64,000 nt of DNA from Nitrobacter vulgaris (GTDB lineage: Bacteria; Pseudomonadota; Alphaproteobacteria; Rhizobiales; Xanthobacteraceae): NCBI RefSeq assembly GCF_031453995.1, contig NZ_JAVDPZ010000004.1, forward strand, positions 1-64,000, read 5' to 3'. A model generated the notes under the pieces. The model was given only the letters and a program-made list of their open reading frames with translations, was not told the DNA's origin and did no database searches. Below are positions 1-9,413 of the stretch, in pieces; the stretch's first letter is position 1; each line of letters begins with the position of its first letter. A program made the position numbers and the translations under genes.

Positions 1-71
1 GCTCCGCCAAACGCTAATCCCAGAAACCGGCGGCCAAACCGGCGGCCAGACTGGCCCATCGACATCTTCAT
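1..71 (-). CDS. N-terminal fragment of an exported protein (possibly cytochrome c oxidase subunit II)
   Basis: On the minus strand an ATG at 71 follows AAGGAG (88-83) by 11 bases. It opens a frame reading MKMSMGQSGRRFGRRFLGL and continuing into small and hydrophobic residues, which looks like a signal peptide with a twin-arginine-rich n-region. The gene runs off the left edge, so only about 23 residues are visible. An in-frame ATG at 92 is an alternative but would leave the AAGGAG inside the gene. The divergent neighbour is an IalB-like gene followed by tldD. From memory, in Bradyrhizobium such a pair lies next to coxB, so CoxB is my guess from context only, not from sequence identity. Confidence 0.4.
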   Translation of the reverse strand, partial: MKMSMGQSGRRFGRRFLGLAFGG

Positions 72-502
72 GCCGCTCGCGCTCCTTGTCATAAATAAAC
101 CCTAAACAAGCCCCTAAGCAGTTCCCGCCGAGGACGAGCCTGCTGCTCCTCTGACGCTTCCGCAAACAGCCTGCGCGCCGTTTAGCTAGAATGCGTCCAA
201 AGCCGCCCCTCTCAAACCATAATTTGTCGCGCCTCGCAAGGACCAAGGACAGCGAGTTGAGCGATGCTTAAAACGGCCGTGCGGCGCGTGGGCTATAAAC
301 GCATCGGGCCGACGACGCGGAGCGAAACACAGGGTTCACGGCAGGACGCCGCTTGACAGGCGGATTGTCCGATGTAGGCACAGGCTCGGCCGCTTCGCAG
401 ATTCGGCCGTGGTTCGGGCTAATCCGGGCCGGGACCGCCTTCAAGGCGCCGTCATTGACCGTCAGGCGGCGAGGCATGGTCGAAAGCAGGGGATCGACCC
501 GG

Positions 503-1060
503 ATGGAGCCTTCTAAACAACATATGAGATATGCATTCCCGCGCATGGCGGCTCGGCGGCAGCCGCTCCGCGCTTTGGCGGGCTTCGCCGCCGCACTTCT
601 TGTGGTCGGCTTTACCAGTGCGGCCGTGGCCCAGGGAGCCGTCAAATCTGTTCATGGCGATTGGCAGATCCGCTGCGATACTCCTCCCGGAGCGAAGGCC
701 GAGCAATGTGCCTTGATCCAGAGCGTGGTGGCGGAGGATCGCTCCAATGCCGGCCTGACCGTGATTGTGCTCAAGACTGCCGACCAAAAAAGCCGGCTGA
801 TGCGCGTGGTGGCGCCGCTCGGCGTGTTGCTGCCCTCCGGCCTAGGGCTGAAGCTCGACAACGTCGACGTTGGCCGCGCCGGTTTCGTGCGCTGCCTCCC
901 AAACGGCTGTGTCGCCGAGGTCGTTCTGGACGACAAACTGCTTGGGCAATTGCGCAGCGCAAAGACGGCGACATTCATCATCTTCGAAACACCCGAGGAA
1001 GGCATTGGCTTTCCACTCAGCCTGAACGGGCTCGGCGAAGGTTACGACAAGCTGCCCTAG
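503..1060 (+). CDS. Invasion-associated locus B (IalB) family exported protein
   Basis: The 185-residue product starts at an ATG preceded by AGGGGA (488-493), nine bases away. A second in-frame ATG lies at 524. The N-terminus has a classical signal peptide: Arg-rich segment, then a hydrophobic run ending AAVAQ, with cleavage probably after AVA or AVAQ. The mature part begins with HGDWQIRCD and contains two cysteine pairs spaced as in the IalB family (CDT...EQCAL, then RCLPNGC). IalB proteins are periplasmic and of unclear function; the name comes from Bartonella erythrocyte invasion and does not imply virulence here. tldD follows 149 bases downstream on the same strand. The stop lies in a TAGAGCCCGATCTGAAG stretch resembling the repeat family seen after uspA and nusA. 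Confidence 0.8.
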   Translation: MEPSKQHMRYAFPRMAARRQPLRALAGFAAALLVVGFTSAAVAQGAVKSVHGDWQIRCDTPPGAKAEQCALIQSVVAEDRSNAGLTVIVLKTADQKSRLMRVVAPLGVLLPSGLGLKLDNVDVGRAGFVRCLPNGCVAEVVLDDKLLGQLRSAKTATFIIFETPEEGIGFPLSLNGLGEGYDKLP

Positions 1061-1209
1061 AGCCCGATCTGAAGCTCGCCTCGGCGAGTAGCGCGACGCC
1101 ACTCGAGAAGTTCGGCAGAAAAAGCCTCCCATCTGGCGGTAATCATACCTATCTTGAACTTCTGTCCGCCTGAACCATACGGAACGGGCACGTTGCATCC
1201 GGAGTTCGC

Positions 1210-2637
1210 ATGACCAGCCCCACTAGCACATCTCTGCTCGAACGCGCGGATCTCGACCGCGATTCCGTACGCAACGAAGTTGCGCGGGGCCTCAAAGGCG
1301 CGGACGATGGCGAACTGTTTCTCGAATATAACCAGAGCGAAGCTCTGATGTTCGATAACGGCCGGCTCAAGCAGGCGACCTATGATACCTCGCAAGGCTT
1401 CGGCCTTCGCGCGGTCAAGGACGACGCCGTCGGCTACGCCCATTCGTCCGACGTTTCGCTGCCCGCTCTGATCCGCGCCGCCGATGCCGTCGGCGCCGTG
1501 CGCGGCGGCTATCAGGGCACTTTCGCGGCCGCTCCCTCCCATACTAACGTACGGCTTTACGGCGATGACAATCCGCTCGATGGCCTCGGCTTCGAGACCA
1601 AGGTCAAGCTGCTTGCCGAAATCGACGCCTATGTCCGCGATAAGGATCCGCGGGTGCGTCAGGTGTCCGTCAGCCTCGGGGCGACATGGCAGGTCGTTGA
1701 AATCATGCGGCCGGACGGCGAAAGCTACCGCGATGTCCGTCCGCTGGTGCGAGTGAACATCTCCGTCGTCGCCGGACAGGGCGACCGGCAGGAAACCGGC
1801 AGCCAGGGCTATGGCGGCCGCGAAGGCTACGCCCGCTTCATCGAGACCAAAGCGTGGCGGTCAGCGGCGGAGGGCGCTATCCGTCAGGCGCTGATCAATC
1901 TGGAATCGATCCCTGCGCCCGCCGGCGAGATGGACGTGGTGCTCGGCCCGGGCTGGCCCGGCGTGATGCTGCACGAAGCGGTAGGACACGGCCTCGAAGG
2001 GGACTTCAACCGCAAGAAGACCTCCGCTTTCGCGGGGCTGATGGGTCAGCAGGTCGCGGCCAAAGGCGTCACCGTGGTCGACGACGGCACCATTTCGGCC
2101 CGACGCGGCTCCCTTTCCATCGATGACGAGGGCACGCCGACCAACCGCACCGTGCTGATCGAGGACGGCATCCTGGTCGGTTACATGCAGGATCGTCAGA
2201 ACGCGCGGCTGATGGGAATGAAGCCGACCGGCAATGGCCGCCGTCAGGACTATGCCCACGTACCGATGCCGCGAATGACCAACACCTATATGCCGGCGGG
2301 CGATCGCGATCCGGCGGAAATCCTCGCGTCGGTGAAGAACGGCATCTATGCGGTCAATTTCGGCGGCGGCCAAGTCGACATCACCTCGGGCAAATACGTG
2401 TTCCAATGCACCGAGGCCTACCTGATCGAGAACGGCAAGATCGGCGCTCCGCTGAAAGGCGCCATGCTGATCGGCAACGGGCCAACCGATTTGCACCGCA
2501 TCACCATGGTCGGCAACGATGTCGCGCTGGACGACGGCGTTGGCACCTGCGGCAAGAACGGTCAGGGCGTACCCGTTGGCGTCGGTCAGCCGACCTTGCG
2601 AATGGAGCGAATAACGGTCGGAGGAACGGGCGGATAA
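1210..2637 (+). CDS. tldD: Metalloprotease TldD
   Basis: The 475-residue protein is full length for TldD, the subunit that with TldE/PmbA forms a zinc protease degrading unfolded peptides and maturing some ribosomally made peptides. The family signature HEAVGHGLEGDF is present near residue 255, carrying the HExxxH zinc ligands. The C-terminal half has the usual FGGGQVDITSG and GNGP segments. The ATG at 1210 sits after GGAGTTCGC. tldD stands alone here; no tldE/pmbA lies in the window, so the partner must be elsewhere. Confidence 0.95.
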   Translation: MTSPTSTSLLERADLDRDSVRNEVARGLKGADDGELFLEYNQSEALMFDNGRLKQATYDTSQGFGLRAVKDDAVGYAHSSDVSLPALIRAADAVGAVRGGYQGTFAAAPSHTNVRLYGDDNPLDGLGFETKVKLLAEIDAYVRDKDPRVRQVSVSLGATWQVVEIMRPDGESYRDVRPLVRVNISVVAGQGDRQETGSQGYGGREGYARFIETKAWRSAAEGAIRQALINLESIPAPAGEMDVVLGPGWPGVMLHEAVGHGLEGDFNRKKTSAFAGLMGQQVAAKGVTVVDDGTISARRGSLSIDDEGTPTNRTVLIEDGILVGYMQDRQNARLMGMKPTGNGRRQDYAHVPMPRMTNTYMPAGDRDPAEILASVKNGIYAVNFGGGQVDITSGKYVFQCTEAYLIENGKIGAPLKGAMLIGNGPTDLHRITMVGNDVALDDGVGTCGKNGQGVPVGVGQPTLRMERITVGGTGG

Positions 2638-2966
2638 CGCGGATACGTCCGCATCCGCCGCGACGCCCATGGCGCCAATGCTCCAGATGTTGTTTTGACG
2701 CGCTTTCTTCACGCGAACTGGAATCCACTTCGCTCGAATACGCGATAGCCGCCTGCGACATGAGCAAATGGCGACGCCCATCTACATCAAGGATTGCCGT
2801 CAGTACGGCCATCCGCCAACTGGCGGCTCGCGGTCGTAAGTCGTTGTTCCGGGCGACGAACACGCGCGTGTGAACCATATTTCCGCTATTCGCTTGAACC
2901 CGAACCCATCATCAGGAACCTAATCGTACAGGTCGCGTTTTTGTTTCTGACTGTGCGTTGGTGGGT
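2638..2966. other. Gene-poor interval between tldD and a small membrane protein
   Basis: These 329 bases contain no convincing gene. They carry one copy of the interspersed repeat family A (2693-2748). The rest shows no recognisable promoter, RNA gene or hairpin terminator. Confidence 0.5.
2693..2748 (+). repeat. Interspersed repeat family A, copy 1
   Basis: A roughly 56-base element built around TGACGCG, CTTCACGCGAA, ATCCACTTCGCTCGAA and a closing CGC(T/G)ATAG. Similar copies occur at 5482, 9366, 10801, 56184 and, inverted, 32451. The word pair ACGCGTTTTC and CTTCACGCGA allows local pairing. Confidence 0.75.
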
Positions 2967-3491
2967 ATGATGCCGATCTTCCGTTATTTTGTGGTGATGG
3001 GTTGCTGCCTTGCAGGCTTGCTTTTTGTCGCTGGTTTGCTGTGGCCCAGTGATCACGTGGAGATTGCTGATAACCGCCCGGCTGCCATAAACGTGGCAGC
3101 GTCAACGGCAGAATCCGGATCTGCGAGCCAAGCATCGGCCGCAGGGCAGGCGGTTCTCAATACAATAGATAATTGGCGCCGATCGGAGAAACGTTTCGAG
3201 CGGGCGAAGCAACATCCTCATCCTGTCGTCTATCCGAACGTCGCCACGCTGGCGCCAACCCCTGATCGTCTGCAGTGGGAGCGCCACCTCCGTTATCTGC
3301 CGGCGGACCACGTCTATGAAGCGCGGGCGGAAATGCCGAAGGAAGCGACCGCGGAACGGTCCAAGGTCGCCGCGAAGCCAGCGACGCGTAAGCATATTGC
3401 CCATGCCCGTCCGGCAAGGATCGCGCAAGAGGCCGAGCGCCCGCGCTATGCCCGCAACGCTGCGTGGAATCCGTTCGGTCTGTTCGACTGA
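2967..3491 (+). CDS. Small membrane-anchored protein of unknown function
   Basis: The 174-residue product begins with a single hydrophobic segment (about residues 4-26, PIFRYFVVMG onward, ending at GLLWPSD). The remaining soluble part becomes rich in Ala, Arg, Lys and His towards the C-terminus. No domain was recognised. The N-terminal segment could be a membrane anchor or an uncleaved signal. ATG codons at 2967 and 2970 are both possible starts; neither has a strong ribosome binding site. It converges on the DUF4336 gene with only 25 bases between stops. Base composition is ordinary for the window, so I take it as a real but unknown gene. Confidence 0.6.
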   Translation: MMPIFRYFVVMGCCLAGLLFVAGLLWPSDHVEIADNRPAAINVAASTAESGSASQASAAGQAVLNTIDNWRRSEKRFERAKQHPHPVVYPNVATLAPTPDRLQWERHLRYLPADHVYEARAEMPKEATAERSKVAAKPATRKHIAHARPARIAQEAERPRYARNAAWNPFGLFD

Positions 3492-3516
3492 TGCCGGCGG
3501 CCTCGCGAGCCCGCCG

Positions 3517-4260
3517 TTATCGCAATAGCCACCGGAAGGCGCGGCGCAATTCGTCCGTGCCATTGCGATCGTACCATCGGCCATGGGCCAGAATAATCCG
3601 CTCCGGATTCCAGCCGATCATGGTTTCCACGGCAAACCTCAACCGCGCCTTGTCGCGATAGGATGCACGCATGTCGCGCGGCATCGATCCGTTCGGGTCC
3701 TGCGCGCAGCCGAGCCGCGTCAGCCAGCGCATGAAAACTGAGTTCAGCTTGTGAGGCTCGAAATTCTCGATCAGATCGGTCACCACCAGCGTCCGGCTCC
3801 GGCGATGAAAGAAAACGACTTCCGTCATGTAGCTGCCCTCGACCGGAAGCGTCGCCACGCTGCTGTCCCAGGGGTAACCCCGATCCCGGTCAAGCGCTTG
3901 GCAATCGAAATCGATACGGCTGCCTGCCTGCTCGCGGATGCGCGGCGCGAGATAGACCTCGGTATCAATAAAGGCGTTGTGCCAGTCCGGAATCCACCAG
4001 TAGTGGATCCGGTTGGGTCCGATGACCCAGCGCGGCCGACCGAGGCCTTCGACACTCCGCTTGAGTTCGGGCGTCAGCCGCGTCGGCGAATGGACAAGCA
4101 AATCGCTCCCGATGCGGATGACTGTCATGCGGGTCGAGAACGGCATTTTCAGCAAAGGCGGGCCGAAGAGGATCGTCGGACCATCGACGATCCAAACGTC
4201 GTCGGCGACGCGCTTAAGCGTGTCGAGCGGCGGATAGGTCGCGGGCGTATCTCGTTCCAT
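3517..4260 (-). CDS. DUF4336 domain-containing protein (metallo-hydrolase-like)
   Basis: The 247-residue protein matches the DUF4336 pattern: an N-terminal VADDVWIVDGPTI strand pair, TRMTVIRIGSDLLVHSP, then VIGPNRIHYWWIPDW and near the end IILAHGRWY. These proteins resemble metallo-beta-lactamase folds but lack the full HxHxDH metal motif, and their substrate is unknown. About five residues carry the acidic TDLIENF segment found in relatives. The gene faces the small membrane protein and is separated from the divergent pirin gene by about 300 bases holding a palindromic repeat. No function beyond the family name can be assigned. Confidence 0.8.
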   Translation of the reverse strand: MERDTPATYPPLDTLKRVADDVWIVDGPTILFGPPLLKMPFSTRMTVIRIGSDLLVHSPTRLTPELKRSVEGLGRPRWVIGPNRIHYWWIPDWHNAFIDTEVYLAPRIREQAGSRIDFDCQALDRDRGYPWDSSVATLPVEGSYMTEVVFFHRRSRTLVVTDLIENFEPHKLNSVFMRWLTRLGCAQDPNGSMPRDMRASYRDKARLRFAVETMIGWNPERIILAHGRWYDRNGTDELRRAFRWLLR

Positions 4261-4426
4261 GGCACGACTGTCCAGCGCATCCCAAAACTGACCAATCTTC
4301 GGGCAAGATTACGCTCACCCAACGGACAAGAACAAAGTTTGATCCAGCGAACGACGGCTTCGTGAAGCCGGAATTGAAGTCCATTCTCTCCCGCGCGGTT
4401 GTCAACCGACCGACCGCGATAATTCA

Positions 4427-4475
4427 GAGCATGATCCCGAGAAGTAGAAACCGGTTTTCGGACAAGATCATGCTC
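4427..4475. repeat. Palindromic repeat family B, copy 1
   Basis: A 49-base palindrome with perfect 10-base outer arms GAGCATGATC (4427-4436) and GATCATGCTC (4466-4475), and an inner GAAAACCGGTTTTC-like core (here AGAAACCGGTTTTCGGAC). It lies in the 297-base gap between the DUF4336 gene and the pirin gene, which otherwise holds nothing recognisable. Further copies are at 9995, 24226 and 36173. Confidence 0.85.
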
Positions 4476-4557
4476 AGTCAAAGAATCAAAAGAGTTTGAT
4501 TTCAACGCAGCTGAATCGACCTTTAGGGTTCAATCGTTATTGTCTGATGGAGACATC

Positions 4558-5478
4558 ATGAGCTGGCTTCCTTCCAACGACCCCACCCTCGGCGATCCCA
4601 AATCCTGCGATGCGCTCGAACTTGTCATCGTGCCGCGCACCCGAGATCTCGGCGACGGATTCGCCGTGCGCCGGGCGCTGCCTCATGGCAGGCGACAGAT
4701 GGTCGGCCCGTTCATCTTCTTCGACCATTTCGGTCCGGTGCAGTTCGTCTCCGGCAAGGGCATGGACGTGCGGCCGCATCCGCATATCGGACTGGCCACC
4801 GTCACTTACCTGTTCGACGGCAGCATCATGCACCGCGACAGCGAAGGTAACATCCAGGAAATCCAGCCGGGCGCCATGAACCTGATGACCGCGGGTCGCG
4901 GCATCGCACATTCCGAACGCACGCCCGACGCGCAGCGTGCCAGCGGGCAGATGATGCTCGGCCTGCAAAGCTGGATAGCGCTGCCGAACGACAAGGAGGA
5001 GATCGCGCCGTCCTTCCAGCACTACGGCGCTGCCAGCCTGCCAACGGTGCAGGACAAGGGATTCCGCGCCCGTATCATCGCCGGCCGTTCGTTTGGCGCA
5101 ACCTCGCCGGTCGAGATGGTGTCACCGTGGTTCTACGTCGAGGTCGCTCTCGAGGCCGGCATGAGCGTGCCGCTCGACGCGGACCACGAAGAGCGCGCGA
5201 TCTATATCGTTGACGGCGAGATCGAGATCGCGGGCGACCGATACGAAGCGCCGCAGCTGCTGGTTTTCCGTCCCGGCGACCGCATCACGGTACGCGCGAC
5301 AAAGCCGGCGCGTATGATGTTCCTCGGCGGCGACGCGCTCGAAGGACCGCGGCACATCTGGTGGAATTTCGTCTCCTCGAGCAAGGAGCGTATCGAACAG
5401 GCAAAGCAGGACTGGAAAACCGGCCACTTCGCACCCGTGCCGAACGAACACGAGTTCATTCCGCTGCCGGAAAACTGA
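4558..5478 (+). CDS. Pirin family protein
   Basis: The 306-residue protein is a two-domain cupin of the pirin family. The N-terminal domain carries the metal-binding histidines in RPHPHIGLATVTYLF and MHRDS, and the LMTAGRGIAHSER segment typical of pirins. The C-terminal domain (from about residue 180) has the IYIVDGEIEIAG cupin strand pair. Bacterial pirins bind iron; some have quercetin dioxygenase activity and others modulate central metabolic enzymes, so the exact role is open. The start at 4558 is preceded by GATGGAGAC; an in-frame ATG-like start 18 bases upstream is less likely. A family A repeat begins right after the stop. Confidence 0.9.
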   Translation: MSWLPSNDPTLGDPKSCDALELVIVPRTRDLGDGFAVRRALPHGRRQMVGPFIFFDHFGPVQFVSGKGMDVRPHPHIGLATVTYLFDGSIMHRDSEGNIQEIQPGAMNLMTAGRGIAHSERTPDAQRASGQMMLGLQSWIALPNDKEEIAPSFQHYGAASLPTVQDKGFRARIIAGRSFGATSPVEMVSPWFYVEVALEAGMSVPLDADHEERAIYIVDGEIEIAGDRYEAPQLLVFRPGDRITVRATKPARMMFLGGDALEGPRHIWWNFVSSSKERIEQAKQDWKTGHFAPVPNEHEFIPLPEN

Positions 5479-5481
5479 TCT

Positions 5482-5539
5482 TTATGTTGACGCGTTTTCG
5501 TTACGCGAACAGGTCACCACTTCGCTTGAAAACGCTATG
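5482..5539 (+). repeat. Interspersed repeat family A, copy 2
   Basis: Contains TTGACGCGTTTTCGTTACGC and CCACTTCGCTTGAA then AACGCTATGG, matching copies at 2693, 9366 and 56184. It fills the space between the converging pirin and PfkB-family genes and reaches to within three bases of the latter's stop. Confidence 0.75.
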
Positions 5540-5541
5540 GC

Positions 5542-6543
5542 CTACACCGGCAAGCCGTTCGCCTGTGCCAGTTCCTTGAGCGACACCTGCGGCCGTGCGC
5601 CGATGTGCTGAATGACCTCTGCCGCGGCGAGCGCGCCGAGCCGCCCCGCGTATTCGTGGCTCGCGCCGCGCACCAGCCCAAACAGGAAACCGGCGGCGAA
5701 CAAATCGCCGGCTCCCGTGGTGTCGACCAACGTGTCGATGGAGCACGCCGGGACCGCCGTTGTTTCATCCTTCGTCACGACGACGCAGCCCTTCTCGCTG
5801 CGGGTGACAATGCCGAGCGCAATGTCCTCGCGCAATTGCGCCAGCGCCGTTTCGAAGTCGGAGGTCTGGTAGAGCGAATGCAGTTCGGTCTCGTTGGCGA
5901 AGATCAGATCGACGGCGCCGCTTCGCATCAGTTGCAGAAATTCGTCCCGGTAGCGATCGACGCAGAACGCATCCGATAAGGTTAGCGCGACTCGTCGCTT
6001 GGCGTCATGCGCGATCTGCGATGCCTTGAGAAACGCCTCCTTGGCGGCTTTGGGGTCCCACAGATAGCCCTCGAGATAGAGGATCGACGCGGCGGCGACG
6101 GTGTCCGGGTCGATGTCCGCCGACGACAGATCCTGAGCCGCGCCAAGATAGGTATTCATGGTGCGCTCGCCGTCCGGCGTCACCAGTATGTAGGAACAGC
6201 CGGTGGCGGAGCCGTCGGATGCTGGCGGCGTATCGAAGGCCACCTTGGCGGCGCGAATATCATGGGTATAGAGACGGCCGATTTGATCGTCCTTCACCTT
6301 GCCGACATAGGCGGTGCGAGCCCCGAACCCCGCAAGACCGACGATGGTATTTGCGGCCGAGCCGCCCGACATCTCGGTCGCGGGTCCCATGTCGGCATAG
6401 ATCGAGGCCGCGCGCGCCTCGTCGATCAACGCCATGCCGCCCTTGGTCATGCCGTGGGCGGCGAGAAAGCCCTCATCGGTCCGCACCAGAACGTCGAAAA
6501 TCGCATTGCCGATCGCAAGCACGTCGTATTTCGCTGCAGTCAT
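5542..6543 (-). CDS. PfkB-family carbohydrate/nucleoside kinase (adenosine kinase-like)
   Basis: The 333-residue protein has both PfkB signatures: the glycine-rich MSGGSAANTIVGLAGFG segment near residue 60 and the C-terminal DTTGAGDLFAAGF near residue 287, where the Asp is the catalytic base and GAGD the anion hole. The N-terminus YDVLAIGNAIFDVLVR is typical of bacterial and eukaryotic adenosine-kinase-like members. It phosphorylates a nucleoside or sugar; adenosine is the likeliest substrate from overall resemblance, but ribokinase-like specificity cannot be excluded. It is divergent from murJ with 120 bases between the starts. Confidence 0.85.
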   Translation of the reverse strand: MTAAKYDVLAIGNAIFDVLVRTDEGFLAAHGMTKGGMALIDEARAASIYADMGPATEMSGGSAANTIVGLAGFGARTAYVGKVKDDQIGRLYTHDIRAAKVAFDTPPASDGSATGCSYILVTPDGERTMNTYLGAAQDLSSADIDPDTVAAASILYLEGYLWDPKAAKEAFLKASQIAHDAKRRVALTLSDAFCVDRYRDEFLQLMRSGAVDLIFANETELHSLYQTSDFETALAQLREDIALGIVTRSEKGCVVVTKDETTAVPACSIDTLVDTTGAGDLFAAGFLFGLVRGASHEYAGRLGALAAAEVIQHIGARPQVSLKELAQANGLPV

Positions 6544-6663
6544 TAAGAATATCCTGTCGCGGCAATTGCGGGAAAGCGAGGATCCGGTCAGACTCCTGAC
6601 CCGTGAAGGTGCCGCGTATCACGGCACCTCCATGCCATCAAGCACGGTACGGCTAACCTCGCC

Positions 6664-8223
6664 ATGATCCGCTCCGTCCTCAAAGTCTCCTCAGGCACCC
6701 TGGCCTCGCGGCTGCTTGGTTTCGCGCGCGATGCGCTGACCGCGGCGCTGCTCGGCGCGGGCCCGGTCGCCGACGCTTTTCTGATGGCGTTTCAACTCAT
6801 CAACGTGATCCGCCGGATGCTCGGTGAAGGTGCCCTGAATGCGGCGCTGGTGCCGGCGTGGATGCGCCTGCGCGACGGCAGCGGCCTTGCCGCCGCATCG
6901 GCCTTCGCCGGCAACGTGCTCGCAACCGTGAGCGCGATGCTGATTGCGCTGGCCGTGATCGCCGGCGTGGCGATGCCGCTTCTCATGAGGGTGCTCGCGC
7001 CGGGTTTTGTCGGCAGCGAGAGCTTGCAACTCGTCGTCACCGACGCACGGCTGATGCTGCCCTATCTCGCTTTCGCAGGTCCCGCGACCGTCATCATGAG
7101 CCTGCTGAACGCCCGGCATCGCTTCGCGATCACCGCGTTCTCGCCGCTGCTGTTCAATGTCGCCCTGATCCTCGTCGCGGTGCTGCTGCTGTCGTTGCAT
7201 CAGGACTCACATTTTGCCGCAGTGGTGATGGCGACAACCGTCGGCGCCGCGGGATTGCTGCAACTCGCGGTGCTTGCGCTCCTGACCCGCCGCGACGATC
7301 TCGCAAGTCCCTTACGAATATCGCTCGATCCCGGAATGCGGGATTTTGCCCGTAAGGCCGTCCCCGGCATGATCGCGAATTCAGGGCCGCAACTGCTGAT
7401 CTTAGCCGGCGCAATCGTCGCGTCGACATCGCCGTCGGCCGTGTCGTGGCTTTACTTCGCAAACCGCCTGATCGAGTTGCCGCTGGGAATGATTGGCGTC
7501 GCCATCTCCACCGTGCTGGTGCCCGAAATGACCCAAGCCCTCAACAAGGGCGACAGAGCGGCGATGGTCAATGCCGAGTCACGCGGGATCGAACTGGCGG
7601 GAGCTCTCGCCTTGCCCGCGGCGGTCGGCTTGATCGTCCTCAGCGAGCCGATCGTGCGGGTGCTGTTCGAGCACGGCGCGTTTACCGCGGCCGACACGAG
7701 CGCAACGGCGCTCGCGCTGGGCTGTCTGGGCTTCGGCCTTCCCGCCTATGTGCTGATCAAGGCGCTGTCTCCGGCGTTCTTCGCACGCGGCAATACAATG
7801 ACGCCGCTTATGGCCACACTGAAGGGCGTGGCGGTCGCGATGGTACTCGCGTTCGTATTCGGACGGCTGTTCGGGGTCGCAGGAATAGCTGTCGCCGTCG
7901 CGCTCGGTGCATGGAGCAATGCGGTGAGCCTCGTCCGCAGCATTGCTGGTACTTTTGGATTTTCTATCGATGCCGAAGCGCGCCGGCGTCTGCCGCGCAT
8001 CGGGCTGGCGGCGCTCGTGATGGGCGGCGTTTTGTGGTTCGCTGGTCGGCTACTATACCCAATGTCCAGCGTGCACGGGTTGCTCCAGGCCGCCACGCTG
8101 GTCGTCCTGATCGCCGCAGGCGTCGTGATCTACGGCCTGCTGCTGTTGACGTTCAGGGTCATCGATCGGAACGACATACAAGCCGCGCTGATGCGATCGC
8201 GATCCGGCGACTTGCGCGCTTAG
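6664..8223 (+). CDS. murJ: Lipid II flippase MurJ
   Basis: The 519-residue integral membrane protein has the MviN/MurJ pattern: the N-terminal SSGTLASRLLGFARDALTAA segment, LLGAGPVADAFLMAF, then RRMLGEGALNAALVP. Successive hydrophobic helices follow, about 14 in the family. MurJ moves lipid-linked peptidoglycan precursor across the inner membrane. The downstream trpS starts about 100 bases on. This murJ-trpS-usp-nfu order is probably a conserved cluster in the group (memory, not checked). Confidence 0.95.
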   Translation: MIRSVLKVSSGTLASRLLGFARDALTAALLGAGPVADAFLMAFQLINVIRRMLGEGALNAALVPAWMRLRDGSGLAAASAFAGNVLATVSAMLIALAVIAGVAMPLLMRVLAPGFVGSESLQLVVTDARLMLPYLAFAGPATVIMSLLNARHRFAITAFSPLLFNVALILVAVLLLSLHQDSHFAAVVMATTVGAAGLLQLAVLALLTRRDDLASPLRISLDPGMRDFARKAVPGMIANSGPQLLILAGAIVASTSPSAVSWLYFANRLIELPLGMIGVAISTVLVPEMTQALNKGDRAAMVNAESRGIELAGALALPAAVGLIVLSEPIVRVLFEHGAFTAADTSATALALGCLGFGLPAYVLIKALSPAFFARGNTMTPLMATLKGVAVAMVLAFVFGRLFGVAGIAVAVALGAWSNAVSLVRSIAGTFGFSIDAEARRRLPRIGLAALVMGGVLWFAGRLLYPMSSVHGLLQAATLVVLIAAGVVIYGLLLLTFRVIDRNDIQAALMRSRSGDLRA

Positions 8224-8321
8224 ATTCCGCGTGGCAATGGACGGCGCGCCGGACCGAAGGCATGAGCCCCGCGTTTCGCCGCATGTTTCCGAATCGCGCG
8301 CGGGCAAGCAGGAACCAAACG

Positions 8322-9365
8322 ATGATGACACGGGTTTTTTCAGGCGTTCAGCCGACCGGCAATCTGCATCTCGGCAATTATCTCGGCGCCATCGTTAATT
8401 TCGTAAAATTGCAGGCCGACCACGAGTGTCTCTATTGCGTGGTCGATCTTCATGCCATCACCGTGCCCGTCGCCGTCTGGGGCGGGCCCAATGAGCTCCG
8501 CCGCGCTACCCGCGAAGTGACGGCAGCCTTTATCGCAAGCGGGATCGATCCGAAGCAGCACATCATCTTCAACCAAAGTCAGGTGGCCGGGCACGCCGAA
8601 TTGACGTGGGTGCTCAACTGCGTGGCGCGGCTCGGCTGGCTCAACCGCATGACCCAGTTCAAGGAAAAGGCCGGCAAGGATCGCGAGAACGCGTCGGTCG
8701 GGCTTTACGATTACCCGGTTCTGATGGCGTCGGATATCCTGGTCTATCGCGCGACGCACGTTCCGGTCGGCGAGGATCAGAAACAGCACCTCGAACTCAG
8801 CCGCGACATCGCGCAGAAATTCAACAACGACTTTTCGGAGTCGATCGCCGCCAACGGTCATGGCGACACATTTTTTCCGCTGCCGGAGCCCGTGATCACG
8901 GGGCCTGCGACGCGGGTGATGAGCCTGCGCGACGGCACCAAGAAAATGTCCAAGTCGGATCCGTCCGATTATTCGCGCATCAATCTGACTGACGACGCCG
9001 ATGCCATCGCGCAAAAGATCCGTAAGGCCAAGACCGATCCGGAACCTCTGCCGTCGGAGGAAAAGGGGCTGGAAAACCGCCCCGAGGCCGACAACCTGGT
9101 CGGCATCTATGCGGCGCTCTCAGGGAAGCCCAAATCCGCGCTCCTCGCAGAGTTCGGTGGCGCGCAGTTCTCGAGCTTCAAATCCAACCTCGTCGATCTC
9201 GCGGTCGCAAAGCTATCGCCGATCGCTCGCGAGATGAAACGGCTCACCGACGATCCGGCCCATGTCGACCAGATTCTGATCGAGGGCGCCGAGCGTGCCA
9301 GCGTGATCGCATCGGAGACCATGGACGCGGTGAAGGACATCGTCGGTTTCATCCGCGGGCGCTAA
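8322..9365 (+). CDS. trpS: Tryptophanyl-tRNA synthetase
   Basis: The 347-residue protein is a class I synthetase that charges tRNA-Trp. The HIGH-type motif appears as HLGN at residues 16-19 (after GVQPTGN), and the second motif KMSKS follows SLRDGTK near residue 209. The start is the ATG at 8322, with AGGAA ten bases upstream; a further ATG follows directly at 8325. The frame stays open far upstream into murJ, but that part is out of phase with murJ and is not expected to be translated. A family A repeat follows the stop. Confidence 0.97.
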   Translation: MMTRVFSGVQPTGNLHLGNYLGAIVNFVKLQADHECLYCVVDLHAITVPVAVWGGPNELRRATREVTAAFIASGIDPKQHIIFNQSQVAGHAELTWVLNCVARLGWLNRMTQFKEKAGKDRENASVGLYDYPVLMASDILVYRATHVPVGEDQKQHLELSRDIAQKFNNDFSESIAANGHGDTFFPLPEPVITGPATRVMSLRDGTKKMSKSDPSDYSRINLTDDADAIAQKIRKAKTDPEPLPSEEKGLENRPEADNLVGIYAALSGKPKSALLAEFGGAQFSSFKSNLVDLAVAKLSPIAREMKRLTDDPAHVDQILIEGAERASVIASETMDAVKDIVGFIRGR

Positions 9366-9413
9366 AGCCTTTCCGTTTGCGAACCGATATCCACTTCGCT
9401 CGAAAACGCTATA
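9366..9413 (+). repeat. Interspersed repeat family A, copy 3
   Basis: A shortened copy (TTTGCGAACCGATATCCACT then TCGCTCGAAAACGCTATAG) that starts immediately after the trpS stop codon. Confidence 0.7.

Noticed and set aside
1861..2781. Long open frame on the minus strand opposite tldD
   Set aside because: It mirrors tldD, has no recognisable domain and no good ribosome binding site; long antisense frames are expected in GC-rich coding DNA.
7446..8321. Upstream extension of the trpS frame
   Set aside because: It lies within murJ in another frame, is Arg-rich and lacks conservation; the ATG at 8322 has a good ribosome binding site.
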